Shown: piece by piece, positions 1 through 7,800 of the stretch
Layout: every line of letters starts with the position of its first letter
How positions within the stretch are numbered: the first letter of the stretch is position 1
Assembly (NCBI GenBank): GCA_040268355.1
Contig: JAWRIT010000137.1
Span: 1-24,688, forward strand
Reading direction: 5' to 3'
Origin: UBA1367 sp040268355
GTDB lineage: Bacteria; Actinomycetota; Coriobacteriia; Coriobacteriales; Atopobiaceae
DNA: 24,688 bases
Notes under the pieces: model-generated
The model's input: only the letters and a program-made list of their open reading frames with translations
What the model was told of the DNA's origin: nothing
The model's database searches: none
Program-made: the position numbers and the translations under genes

Positions 1-4
1 GGGT

Positions 5-32
5 GACACATAGGTGCCTCTTCCCCCGTGTC
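5..32. repeat. 28-bp imperfect palindrome, copy 1
   Basis: The ends are complementary (GACACA at the left, TGTGTC at the right, with one mismatch in this copy) around a conserved AGGTGCCTCTTCC core. The same 28-bp unit recurs at 3632-3659 and, inverted and slightly longer, at 9957-9986. This copy lies upstream of the transporter gene at 131. Function is unknown. Dispersal of a short palindrome suggests a REP-like or miniature repeat family. Confidence 0.6.
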
Positions 33-130
33 GGGCCCGTCCGAGCGGCAAGGCGCCAAGCGCTCCCCTGCACACCTTCCAGCCCAGTGGCGTAGACTGC
101 TAACGGCGGACAACGAGGCAAGGCAGGGCA

Positions 131-1156
131 ATGGCAGCAGACACCGGACGGGACAGAGACGGCTCGGCCTACGCATGCTGGCTCGCCCTGGGCTCCTGGA
201 TCGGCGATCACCTCATGCTTGTCGTGCCCGCCGCCGTGGCGATCGGCATTCTCGCCCCACAGATCCTCGCGCCCGTAAAACCGCTGGTCCCAGTCCTGTT
301 CGCCCTCATGACCTTCCAGAACTCGCTCGGCAATGAGTTGCGCTCCATGCGTCACGCGCTGGAGCATCCCCTCATGCTCGTCGCCATCCTGGCCATGGTG
401 CACGTCGCGATGCCGCTCGTCACCTTCGCGGCCGCACGCTGGGCCTTCGGCGCGTCCTCCCCCACCGTCGCGGGTGTCGTGCTCGAGTATGCCGTGCCCA
501 TCGGAGCCTCGACCGTCATGTGGATCGCCCTGTTCTCAGGCGAGCTCGCCCTGGGAATCTCCGCCCTGCTCGTCTCGACGCTCATGGCACCCTTCACCAT
601 TCCCCTCACGCTGCAGCTGCTGGTAGGGAGCACCGTCACGGTGGACGCCCTCGCCATGATGATCGAGATGCTGCTGATGATCGCACTCCCCGCCCTTGCC
701 GCCACCGCACTCAACGAGACCACGCACGGCTGGGCGGAGCGCCACCTCTCAAAGGCGACCGTGCCCCTCTCTCGCATCCTGCTGCCGCTCATCGTGGCGA
801 CCAATGCCACCAGCGTCGCCGGATACCTGCACCACCTCACGCCGCGCCTCGTCGGCATCATGGCCTTCATGCTCTTCTTCGCCACGCTGAGCTTCGTGTT
901 CGGCATGACGCTTGCCCGCTGGCTCTCACATGACCGCGCGCGCTTCGTGGCCGTCTCGTTTTGCTGTGGCATCCGCAACGTGTCGGCCGGTGCCGTGCTT
1001 GCCTCGCGCTACTTTGGCCCCGAGGTGGTGTTCCCCGCTGTCATCGGAACGCTCTTCCAGCAGGTGCTGGCAGCGCTGTTCGGTCGCGTGATGGAGCGCG
1101 TGCTCGACGGTCAGGCGCCGGCACAGTCACAGGGCGAGGAGGGCGAGCGCGCCTAG
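131..1156 (+). CDS. Bile acid:sodium symporter family (BASS/SBF-like) membrane transporter
   Basis: This 341-residue protein is almost entirely hydrophobic, with about nine or ten membrane-spanning stretches from residue 28 onward. The segment CGIRNVSAGAVLASRYFGPE (about residues 279-298), followed by a Phe-Pro and a final membrane helix, resembles the conserved late-helix region of the bile acid:Na+ symporter superfamily. These proteins import organic anions such as bile acids, pantothenate or keto acids with sodium, so a cytoplasmic-membrane importer is the inference. The substrate cannot be told from sequence. The ATG at 131 has only a weak purine-rich site upstream, and a shorter start near residue 29 is possible. 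The C-terminus is a charged Glu/Gly tail. The gene stands alone and converges on the HAD gene at 1348. A small GC hairpin (GGGCGC, 1269-1274, with GCGCCC, 1280-1285) lies between them and may serve as a shared terminator. Confidence 0.75.
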   Translation: MAADTGRDRDGSAYACWLALGSWIGDHLMLVVPAAVAIGILAPQILAPVKPLVPVLFALMTFQNSLGNELRSMRHALEHPLMLVAILAMVHVAMPLVTFAAARWAFGASSPTVAGVVLEYAVPIGASTVMWIALFSGELALGISALLVSTLMAPFTIPLTLQLLVGSTVTVDALAMMIEMLLMIALPALAATALNETTHGWAERHLSKATVPLSRILLPLIVATNATSVAGYLHHLTPRLVGIMAFMLFFATLSFVFGMTLARWLSHDRARFVAVSFCCGIRNVSAGAVLASRYFGPEVVFPAVIGTLFQQVLAALFGRVMERVLDGQAPAQSQGEEGERA

Positions 1157-1347
1157 CGCACCGAGGCATGCCGGACGGGAACGCGACGTGCCGGCTCGAT
1201 GGCCCTCTGGTGGCCAAACGACCCAACCCTCGCTCGTGGCGTAAGACGTGCCGCCCTCTTCCTGCGATGGGCGCTTTCTGCGCCCTCGATGCCAACCCCC
1301 GAACAGTGGGGCGAACGGTGGGAACGGGACTCCCGAGGACAGCGCTC

Positions 1348-1839
1348 CTACGCTCCGCCAGCAGGACGCCGCAGGATGGAGAGCGCCTGGCGAAAGTGCC
1401 GACGACGGATGCCGCCACTGTCCTCGATGCGCACCAGATGCCCCTCGGCGACCTCGGGGCGCGACGCAAAGCGGGCCATGTCATCCAAGATGACCCACGC
1501 CTCGCAGGGATACTCGTCCAGCCAGGCCCCGATCTCGGCAGAGCGATCTCCCGCCACCCCGATCGGCGTCCAGTCGCTGATGGGCGCACCGAAGCGCTCA
1601 AGCTGGCCAAAGAGGTTGCTCATGACTTCTCGCTCGAAGGGCAGGCCGCCCTCCAGCGCCGAACGCCAGTTGGACGCGAGCACGACCGTAGCCCCGGTCC
1701 TCCTCACGAGCCTCCCCAGGTAGCAAAGCGAGAACGGGTCGTACCACTGCCGCTCGGGGCCACGCCCCAGCCGGTAGCTGACCCGCACGCTCAACGGCGT
1801 GGCGACAACCCCATCGATGTCTAGAAAGATGGCCTTCAC
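1348..1839 (-). CDS. HAD-superfamily protein (HAD domain of RNA-repair-associated type)
   Basis: The 163-residue product begins with the HAD motif I FLDIDGVV (nucleophile and acid Asp about residues 7 and 9). It continues with the motif II-like stretch VVLASNWR, an RSAEIGAWL segment and the motif IV acidic pair WVILDDMARF. This order is typical of the small HAD domain found alone or in Swiss Army Knife RNA repair proteins. Members of the superfamily are Mg2+-dependent phosphohydrolases; the substrate here is unknown. The start is a GTG with a weak GGGA upstream. It is divergent from the methyltransferase gene at 2000 and has no operon partner. The length is normal for the stand-alone family. 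Confidence 0.72.
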   Translation of the reverse strand: MKAIFLDIDGVVATPLSVRVSYRLGRGPERQWYDPFSLCYLGRLVRRTGATVVLASNWRSALEGGLPFEREVMSNLFGQLERFGAPISDWTPIGVAGDRSAEIGAWLDEYPCEAWVILDDMARFASRPEVAEGHLVRIEDSGGIRRRHFRQALSILRRPAGGA

Positions 1840-1904
1840 GGTGTTCCCGATCAGTGCGTGTGTCCCTCATTGTAGCGCCCGTACCACCCAAGGAGACGAT
1901 TTCT

Positions 1905-1946
1905 ATGAAGCTCCGGACCCTCGTCTCCACGTCGGTCAGCGAGTGA
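1905..1946 (+). CDS. Possible 13-residue leader peptide
   Basis: An ATG preceded by AAGGAG at a spacing of nine bases opens a 13-codon frame (MKLRTLVSTSVSE) ending in TGA 53 bp before the methyltransferase start. The ribosome binding site is good, but a frame this short arises easily by chance and no attenuator hairpin was recognised. This is a low-confidence call. Confidence 0.2.
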   Translation: MKLRTLVSTSVSE

Positions 1947-1999
1947 GTTAGGCTGTTCTTACTTCTACTTCTCTACCCGATCGCAGCCAGGGAGGAACC

Positions 2000-3430
2000 A
2001 TGGGTCTGCTCAAGGACTTCTTCAACAACACGCGCAAGCCGGAGGGCCTGCTCGGCAAGCTGATGGTGGACACCATGAACGACAGCCATGCCGCGATCGC
2101 CGCCTGGGGGTCGCAGTTCGTCGACGTCGCACCAGACGCCCGCGTGCTGGACGTCGGCTGCGGGGGCGGTGCCAACATACGGAGCTATCTCATGGGCTGC
2201 GAACGGGGGCGCGTTGACGGCGTCGACCTCTCGGAGGTGAGCGTCGACGCGTCGCGCTCGCTCAACGCCCGCGCGATCGCGGACGGGCGGTGCCGCATCG
2301 AGCGGGGAAGCGTCGCAGACCTCCCTTTTGACGACGCCTCCTACGACCTGGTGAGCGCCTTCGAGACGGTCTACTTCTGGCCTGAGCTCACCGCGTCGTT
2401 TGCCGAGGTGCTGCGCGTCCTCGTCCCTGGAGGCCGCCTGTTGGTGGTGAACGGGTCCACCGGTACGGATGCCGGCTCCGCCTACTTCACCAGCGTCATT
2501 GACGGAATGCGGTCCTACACCGCCGATCAGCTTCGCACCTTCATGGAGCAGGCGGGCTTTGCTGACGTCGTGATCCATGTGGCCGACGACAAGCCCTGGA
2601 TCAGCGTGATCGGAACCAAGCCCGGTGCCAGCGCCACCGCCACGCGCCTGCGCGACGAGGGTCCCGACTATGCGAACTGGATTCCTGCCGACCTGGTGAG
2701 AGGGTCACTTGCTGTGGCGGCGATGCTCGGTGGCGGATGGGCGCTCGCCTCCGCACTGCGCGCGGGGCGCCTGGCCCCGCGGGTGCTCGGCGCGGCGGCT
2801 GCGGGCGCTGGCGCCTTCGCGGCATGGTGCCAGTTCGAGCGGGCGCGCTTCTCCTACCGCGGACCCCGCAAGCTCTCCAAGCAGATCGTGGAGGGGACGG
2901 CCGCGCAGGTGATCCTGCCCGATGGCGGAAGCTGCCTCGACGTGGGCTGCGGCTCTGGCGCCCTCTCCATCGCCGTCGCGAGACGCAACCCCCATGCCAG
3001 CGTCACGGGCATCGACCCCTGGGGCGCCGACTACGCCGCGTTCAGCAAGGAGCTCTGCGAGCGCAACGCCGCGGCGGAGGGGGTGTCGAACGTGCGCTTC
3101 ATGCGGGGAGACGCCACCGCGCTGCCCTTCGACGACGAGTCGTTCGACGCCGTGACCAGCAACTACGTCTACCACAACATCGTAGGGGCGAACAAGCAGC
3201 AGCTCCTGCGCGAGACCCTGCGCTGCCTCAGGAAGGGCGGCACCTTTGCCATCCACGATCTCATGAGCACTAGGCGCTACGGGAACATGGAGGCGTTCTG
3301 TCAGAGCCTGCGCGACGAGGGCTACGAGGAGGTCCGGCTCGTCCGCACCGACCAGGGACTCTTCATGGACAGGTCCGAGGCCACCCCCATGAGGCTGACC
3401 GGGTCGGCTCTGTTGCTTGGCCGAAAGTAG
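2000..3430 (+). CDS. Tandem class I SAM-dependent methyltransferase with central hydrophobic segment
   Basis: The 476-residue protein contains two separate Rossmann methyltransferase domains. The first has motif I VLDVGCGGG at residues 49-57, an acidic GVDLS after strand 2, and a post-I DLPFDDASYDLVSA region. The second has motif I CLDVGCGSG at residues 312-320, GIDPWG, and ALPFDDESFDAVTSNYV. Between them, residues about 234-278 are Ala/Gly/Leu-rich and could form one or two membrane helices, so the enzyme may be membrane-tethered. Both halves resemble UbiE-type small-molecule or lipid methyltransferases; the substrate is unknown. The start ATG has a strong AGGGAGGA site. It is a single gene between the divergent HAD gene and the convergent ligase gene. 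The fusion of two complete domains in one chain is uncommon, and both motif I glycines are intact, so both may be active. Confidence 0.8.
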   Translation: MGLLKDFFNNTRKPEGLLGKLMVDTMNDSHAAIAAWGSQFVDVAPDARVLDVGCGGGANIRSYLMGCERGRVDGVDLSEVSVDASRSLNARAIADGRCRIERGSVADLPFDDASYDLVSAFETVYFWPELTASFAEVLRVLVPGGRLLVVNGSTGTDAGSAYFTSVIDGMRSYTADQLRTFMEQAGFADVVIHVADDKPWISVIGTKPGASATATRLRDEGPDYANWIPADLVRGSLAVAAMLGGGWALASALRAGRLAPRVLGAAAAGAGAFAAWCQFERARFSYRGPRKLSKQIVEGTAAQVILPDGGSCLDVGCGSGALSIAVARRNPHASVTGIDPWGADYAAFSKELCERNAAAEGVSNVRFMRGDATALPFDDESFDAVTSNYVYHNIVGANKQQLLRETLRCLRKGGTFAIHDLMSTRRYGNMEAFCQSLRDEGYEEVRLVRTDQGLFMDRSEATPMRLTGSALLLGRK

Positions 3431-3473
3431 CCGGCAGCGGCGCGGCAGGACAGGCGCGGCCCCGCAGGGACGC

Positions 3474-4817
3474 TCATGCCTGCGGAGCCTGCTCGCCAGG
3501 CTTCCACCAGGGCTTGTCCCAAGCAAAGGCCTCGAGCGGCGCCAGGTACGCGCGCTCGTCGTCGTCAAGCGCCTCACGTGCGAGGCGGAACAGCAGGTCG
3601 ATCCATGCGCCCAGAGGCTGCCCGTAGACCTGACACAAAGGTGCCTCTTCCCCTGTGTCGCTCGCATGGCCGTGCCGCTGTATCGCGCCGATGGCACGCT
3701 CGACGTCGGCCTCCGTGAGAGGCCAGGCACCACGGGTCGCAGCCACAGCAGGGTCAACCTGCAGCTCGCGCTCGATGGCCGCAAGCGATGCCTCGGCATA
3801 GAAAAGACCTTTGATGAGCGCCGCGTATCCCAGCACGCAGGGCTCGGGCAGGCTGTCGGCCGGACGCACCTCGATGAAGCGCTTCAGGCGCGCGTCCGGC
3901 CAGAAGACCGAGAGCACGTGCTCAACGTCTGCCACGTCCATGGGGGCGTCCGCATAGACGTCGGCCGTCGGCGCGTGATAGGCGGGCCGCAGGTGAGGGC
4001 CGTTGGGATCTGCGGCCGCCGGACGCGTCACGAAGATGGGCGGGGTGCGCAGCAGCCAGTCAACGTAGGCGTCGTAGCCAAAGCCGTCGTCGAACACCCC
4101 TGGAATCACGCCGCAGCGCGCATCGTCCACCTCGCGCCACATCTGCAGCCGACGGAGGGGAACCCTGTTGGGCCGCGCCTCGAAGACCTGCGTGTTGTCC
4201 GCAATGGCCGCAAGTATCGGCGTGAGCGCCGAGGCGAGGCGCAGCTTGCGCACGGCATCCACCTCGTCGGCGAAGTCGACGGAGACCTGCGCCGACGCGG
4301 AGGCGCGCATCATGCGCTCCCCCTTGCTGCCGATGCGTGCGAAGTACTCGTCCATGAACGCGTAGCGCCTCTTGGGAATGAGCGTCATCTCATGGGCGCG
4401 GTGCGTGGGATGATAGCCGCACGTGCACAGGCGCGCCCCTCCCTCGGCAAGCATCGCGTCCGCGCGCGAACGGAAGTGCCGGTAGGCGGTCGCAACGTCG
4501 CCCACGCGTTCGTAGGGGGCGATGCTGATCTCGAGCTGGGCGGCCGGCTCGAGCGTGACGGCGCCGTCGTCCCCGCTGACTCCCAGCAGATCTCCTTGCT
4601 CGTTGAAGGAGGGGGTCGGGTAGTCATCGGCAAGCCGCGCAAGTACCTCGCGCACGCCAATGCGACCGTCGCGCGGCTCGAAGGAGACGATGCCGCCGTC
4701 CTCGCCCACCACCAGATGCTCCACCTCAAGACCGAGACGCCCACAGCCGCCCGAGCCCTTCTCGCCGGCTCGGACGTAGTCGATCATGCGCCTGCGGTTC
4801 TCTTCCCGGTATGGCAT
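3474..4817 (-). CDS. Glutamate-cysteine ligase, GCS2 (plant/EgtA-like) family
   Basis: The roughly 447-residue protein has the hallmarks of the GCS2 ligase family. There is an early RLGLEVEHLVV strand carrying the metal-binding glutamates, an ITLEPA-like VTLEPAAQLEIS segment, a GYHPTHRAHEM segment, MRASASAQVSVDF in the core, and NRVPLRRLQMW followed by FIEVRPADSLPEP near the end. Family members join glutamate and cysteine with ATP to make gamma-glutamylcysteine, the first step towards glutathione or related thiols. I chose the ATG at 4817 because GGGGGG sits six bases upstream. An ATG at 4823 and one at 4862 are alternatives that add 2 or 15 residues. The gene converges on the methyltransferase gene. 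A copy of the dispersed 28-bp palindrome lies in frame within its 3' part, encoding DTGEEAPLC. Confidence 0.8.
   Translation of the reverse strand: MPYREENRRRMIDYVRAGEKGSGGCGRLGLEVEHLVVGEDGGIVSFEPRDGRIGVREVLARLADDYPTPSFNEQGDLLGVSGDDGAVTLEPAAQLEISIAPYERVGDVATAYRHFRSRADAMLAEGGARLCTCGYHPTHRAHEMTLIPKRRYAFMDEYFARIGSKGERMMRASASAQVSVDFADEVDAVRKLRLASALTPILAAIADNTQVFEARPNRVPLRRLQMWREVDDARCGVIPGVFDDGFGYDAYVDWLLRTPPIFVTRPAAADPNGPHLRPAYHAPTADVYADAPMDVADVEHVLSVFWPDARLKRFIEVRPADSLPEPCVLGYAALIKGLFYAEASLAAIERELQVDPAVAATRGAWPLTEADVERAIGAIQRHGHASDTGEEAPLCQVYGQPLGAWIDLLFRLAREALDDDERAYLAPLEAFAWDKPWWKPGEQAPQA
3632..3659. repeat. 28-bp imperfect palindrome, copy 2 (inside a coding sequence)
   Basis: The 28-bp unit has perfect GACACA/TGTGTC ends and differs from copy 1 at two positions. 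It lies wholly within the glutamate-cysteine ligase gene, read on the minus strand as DTGEEAPLC without breaking the frame. Confidence 0.65.
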
Positions 4818-5158
4818 GCTCATCCCCCCAATGCCGTGACCTGTCGTGCCCTCTGCGGTCATGGGCGAGCAGGGCCCTCCTCGGTCATCTACCCCCTCAA
4901 TTTGGCAGGAGTATGAGACCGTTGCACCAGCCTGTCAACGACAGCCCCGCCCCGTTTGGACACGTTGGCATTGTGGGGAAGAATGACCATGCATGCCCCT
5001 GAGGACGGCTGTCGTGGCGCCGCGGCGCGGTCGCGACCAGGACCTCGGGAGCGCGACGAACGTAGGGCGGCCCGCATGGCATGAGTGGTCGACGCCATCG
5101 GCCACCACAGACGGGCCGACGCCCTTCGCCTCGAGGCGGATGATCGTTAGGAGACGCT
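4818..5158. other. Intergenic region without a recognised gene
   Basis: This stretch separates the ligase gene, which starts leftward, from the small gene at 5159, which reads rightward, so promoters for both should lie here. I could not pick out a convincing -35/-10 pair for either. Open frames in it have no codon-usage support or ribosome binding site. A GC palindrome (GCGCCGCGGCGC) occurs near 5017 and has no evident role. Confidence 0.4.
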
Positions 5159-5410
5159 ATGAACACCATATCCATCGGCGATGTCGTCGCCGCGCGCAAG
5201 GCGCTTGCCGAGCGCGACCTCGCCTGCACGCTGCACCTGCATGACGCCTGCGGTGCCCAGACGCTCTCGATCGAGCTGCACGAGGGCGCGGCGGACGACA
5301 CGCTCGCCCAGGCACGCGAGCTGCTAGAGGCGTTCTTTGCCGAGCGACGACACCCCATCGCCTTCAGCGAGACCGATCCCACGCTGTTCTTTGTCGAGCG
5401 GCGTGCGTGA
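5159..5410 (+). CDS. Small conserved protein, possibly RDAC family
   Basis: This 83-residue acidic protein has a good TAGGAGA ribosome binding site four bases before its ATG. The central segment RDLACTLHLHDACG (about residues 19-32) carries two cysteines and two histidines, which could bind a metal or form a redox pair. The second half is predicted helical and ends in TDPTLFFVERRA. The HDACG signature recalls a small protein family named RDAC in actinobacterial annotations; that assignment is from memory and is tentative. No function is known. Its 3' end faces the 31-bp repeat array and the PhzF gene. Confidence 0.6.
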   Translation: MNTISIGDVVAARKALAERDLACTLHLHDACGAQTLSIELHEGAADDTLAQARELLEAFFAERRHPIAFSETDPTLFFVERRA

Positions 5411-5501
5411 CAGCCCACCGCGATGATGCGGCCAAGCGGCGGTGAGCTGCGACTGGTCGCCTGTGGTGGCATCGCTTGCGTGACGGGCCACGAGCCGAGG
5501 G

Positions 5502-5668
5502 GTCGCTTGTGGACGAAAGCGGAGGCGGCAGGGTCGCTTGTGGGCGAATGCGGAAATAGCGAAGCCGCTTGTGGGCGAAAGCGGAAATAAAGGCGCCCGA
5601 TACGCCGCAAAATGTTCCGGAATTGCCCACAAGCGGCAGTCTCGTTTCCGCATTTGCCCACAAGCGGC
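5502..5668. repeat. 31-bp-period array, three direct and two inverted units
   Basis: Units containing CGCTTGTGGGCGAAAGCGGA begin at 5502, 5533 and 5564, exactly 31 bp apart. Two inverted units end at 5637 and 5668, again 31 bp apart, so the halves face each other around about 25 bp. The first unit is the most diverged. The array lies between the 3' ends of two convergent genes, where a bidirectional terminator or a REP-like element would be expected. It is not a CRISPR: the conserved part occupies about 22-26 of each 31 bp and there are no unique spacers of useful length. Confidence 0.75.
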
Positions 5669-5695
5669 AATCGCACCTCGTCGGCCGTGGCGCAG

Positions 5696-6478
5696 CTACA
5701 CCATCAGCTCGGACACCGCAAAGAGCACGGCCTGGCCCGCGATCTGGATGCGTCCCTCGTCGAGCAGGCGGCACCGCAGGTATCCGCCGCGCTCCGAGGC
5801 CTCGTAGGCCAGCACGTCCAGCCTTCCCAGCTCACGCGCCCACAGCTCCGCGATCTGGCAGTGCGCGGAGCCACAGACCGGATCCTCGTGGATGCCCAGC
5901 TTGGGGGCAAAGCAGCGCGACACGCAGTCAATGCCGTTCGTGCCGGGCGCTGTGATGCAGGCGATACGGCCAGGCAAGGCGTACAGATCCTCGTCCTTTG
6001 GGTCGGCGGCGCGCACGGCCTGCTCGTCCTCAAGCACGCAGACGAGGTCGATGCCTTGGACCGCACGTACGGGACGCACGCCAAAGGCGGCCTCCATCTC
6101 GTCGCTCACAGGCACCTCCACCAGATCGTACGTCGGGAAGTCCATCTGGTACCAGCCGTCCTCACGCGTCACCACCAAGCGGCCGCTCAGCGTGTCGAAA
6201 GCGACGCTGCGCGCCTCTGGCTCTGCGAAGGTAAGCACCACGAAGGCGCTGGCGAGCGTGGCATGGCCACAAAGTTCCACCTCGACCGTCGGCGTGAACC
6301 AGCGCAGGTGCCAGCCTTGCTCCCCACGCACGACAAAGGCCGTCTCAGACAGGTTGTTCTCGGCGGCGATCTTCATCATCGTGGCCTCGGGCAGCCATTC
6401 GTCCAACATGCACACGGCTGCCGGATTGCCTGCAAACAGGTCGCTCGTGAACGCGTCGACGATGTACTGCTTGACCAT
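5696..6478 (-). CDS. PhzF family isomerase/epimerase-like protein
   Basis: The 260-residue protein matches the PhzF fold throughout. The catalytic glutamate is in NNLSETAF (Glu45, the same number as in PhzF itself). The GHATLASAFV loop is at residues 71-80, and the paired EDPVCGSAHC loop of the second half is at 198-207. PhzF proteins catalyse proton-shift isomerisations. Most stand-alone bacterial homologues are not in phenazine pathways and their substrates are unknown; no other phenazine gene is present here. The ATG has a strong GAGGAGGGG site six bases away. It lies 93 bp downstream of asnA on the same strand and may be co-transcribed with it. Confidence 0.9.
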   Translation of the reverse strand: MVKQYIVDAFTSDLFAGNPAAVCMLDEWLPEATMMKIAAENNLSETAFVVRGEQGWHLRWFTPTVEVELCGHATLASAFVVLTFAEPEARSVAFDTLSGRLVVTREDGWYQMDFPTYDLVEVPVSDEMEAAFGVRPVRAVQGIDLVCVLEDEQAVRAADPKDEDLYALPGRIACITAPGTNGIDCVSRCFAPKLGIHEDPVCGSAHCQIAELWARELGRLDVLAYEASERGGYLRCRLLDEGRIQIAGQAVLFAVSELMV

Positions 6479-6571
6479 GCTCGTCCCCTCCTCGCCCGAC
6501 AGCCGAAGCTCTCTCGCACTGCCGAATCCGATGCCATCCGTAGCGTCAGCCCGATGAGCCGCCGCTCGCCC

Positions 6572-7579
6572 CTACAGCAGGTGGATGTTGTGCCGCTCGC
6601 ACGCCTCGATCATGTCGGTCGGCCAGATGCTCGCCTGCACCTCTCCCACGTGCACGCGACCCAGAAGCAGCATGCACAGGCGCGACTGCCCGATGCCGCC
6701 GCCGATGGTGTAGGGGAGCTCGTCGTTCAGCACCATACGGTGGTAGGTCAGCTCGGCCCGCTCCGGACAGCCAGCCGCCTCGAGCTGGGAGCGCAGCGAG
6801 GTCGCGTCCACACGGACGCCCATGCTCGAGATCTCGAAGGCGCGCTGCAGCGGCTCGTACCACACCAGGATGTCGCCGTTGAGCTGCCAGTCGTCGTAGT
6901 CGGGCGCCCGACCGTCGTGGGGCTCCCCGTTCGAGAGCTTCTCGCCGATGCGCGTGAGAAAGACGCAGCCCAGCTCCTTGCAGATGAGGTCCTCGCGCTC
7001 GGCGGGCGTCTTGTCGGGCCAGCGCTGCAACAGCTCCTCGGAGTCCACGAAGCGGAGATGGTAGGGCAGGCGATAGTATGACTCGTGGTACTGGTACCAG
7101 ACCTCATGCTGCATGTGCTTGATGATGCGGTACACCTCGGCGGCGGTGGCCTTCAGCGTCTCGAGGGTGCGCTCCTCCCGGGAGATGACCCGCTCCCAGT
7201 CCCACTGGTCCACATAGCAGGAGTGCAGGTTGTCGAGCTCCTCGTCGCGACGGATGGCGTTCATGTTGGTGTAGATGCCCTCGTGCGTCTGGAAGCCGTA
7301 TTTGCCGAGCGCCATGCGCTTCCATTTGGCAAGCGAGTGCACCACCTCGACCGACTCGTCCGGCTCCCAGGGAACGTCGAAGGTGACCGGCCGCTCGACG
7401 CCGCTGAGGTCGTCGTTGAGGCCGCTCGAGCGCTCCACGAACAGCGGGGCGGAGACCCGGGTGAGGTTCATCTCTCGCCCCAGCTCGCGCTGGAAGGTGT
7501 CGCGAATGTACTTGATGGCCTCCTCGGTCTCGCGGACGGTCATCTTGGGGTCGTACCCCTCGGGTAGTATCAGGCTCAT
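6572..7579 (-). CDS. asnA: Aspartate-ammonia ligase (asparagine synthetase A)
   Basis: The 335-residue protein is full length for AsnA. It makes asparagine from aspartate and ammonia with ATP in the cytoplasm and has the class II aminoacyl-tRNA synthetase fold. Recognisable AsnA segments are APLFVERSSGLNDDLSGVER near the start, VVHSLAKWKR and GIYTNMNAIRRDEELDN in the middle, and YTIGGGIGQSRLCMLLL in the C-terminal motif 3 region. The ATG start gives the natural N-terminus, with a GAGAGAGGG stretch upstream as a distant ribosome binding site. PhzF follows downstream on the same strand. A small hairpin (GGGGCA/TGCCCC, 7623-7637) lies 44-58 bp ahead of the start and might influence expression. 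Confidence 0.95.
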   Translation of the reverse strand: MSLILPEGYDPKMTVRETEEAIKYIRDTFQRELGREMNLTRVSAPLFVERSSGLNDDLSGVERPVTFDVPWEPDESVEVVHSLAKWKRMALGKYGFQTHEGIYTNMNAIRRDEELDNLHSCYVDQWDWERVISREERTLETLKATAAEVYRIIKHMQHEVWYQYHESYYRLPYHLRFVDSEELLQRWPDKTPAEREDLICKELGCVFLTRIGEKLSNGEPHDGRAPDYDDWQLNGDILVWYEPLQRAFEISSMGVRVDATSLRSQLEAAGCPERAELTYHRMVLNDELPYTIGGGIGQSRLCMLLLGRVHVGEVQASIWPTDMIEACERHNIHLL

Positions 7580-7692
7580 GGTGCGGACGGGCCCTCTCTC
7601 TTGCAGCTCGAATCATGCATAAGGGGCATTGTGCCCCACGTGCGCCTATGCGGATACCGACACGCCGCAGCCTGCAACAGCCTGCTAACGCG

Positions 7693-7723
7693 CGGGCGGA
7701 CGGACCGCCCCTCAGTCCGCCCG
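7693..7723 (-). terminator. Strong GC hairpin downstream of the PTS gene
   Basis: CGGGCGGAC at 7693-7701 pairs perfectly with GTCCGCCCG at 7715-7723. It lies 78 bp beyond the stop of the broken EIIC gene and upstream of asnA. There is no T-run after the stem, so termination would be weak or factor-assisted. Confidence 0.45.
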
Positions 7724-7800
7724 CCCGCGACAGGTCTTAAGTCCTGCCGGTCGCTCCCGCCGATCAGCGCCTGTGGACTGCGGCCGGCACCCGGTGGCCC

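Noticed and set aside
3417..4916. 499-codon plus-strand open frame
   Set aside because: It is antisense to the glutamate-cysteine ligase gene, has no ribosome binding site and gives a low-complexity Arg/His-rich product.
5502..5668. CRISPR array suggested by regular 31-bp spacing
   Set aside because: The conserved part fills most of each period, leaving under 10 bp of variable sequence, the units reverse orientation halfway, and no cas gene is present.
5696..6478. Phenazine biosynthesis cluster suggested by the PhzF homologue
   Set aside because: No other phz gene is nearby and stand-alone PhzF homologues are common in bacteria that make no phenazine.
5612..7081. 489-codon plus-strand open frame
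   Set aside because: Antisense to the well-supported PhzF and AsnA genes; a GC-rich shadow frame.
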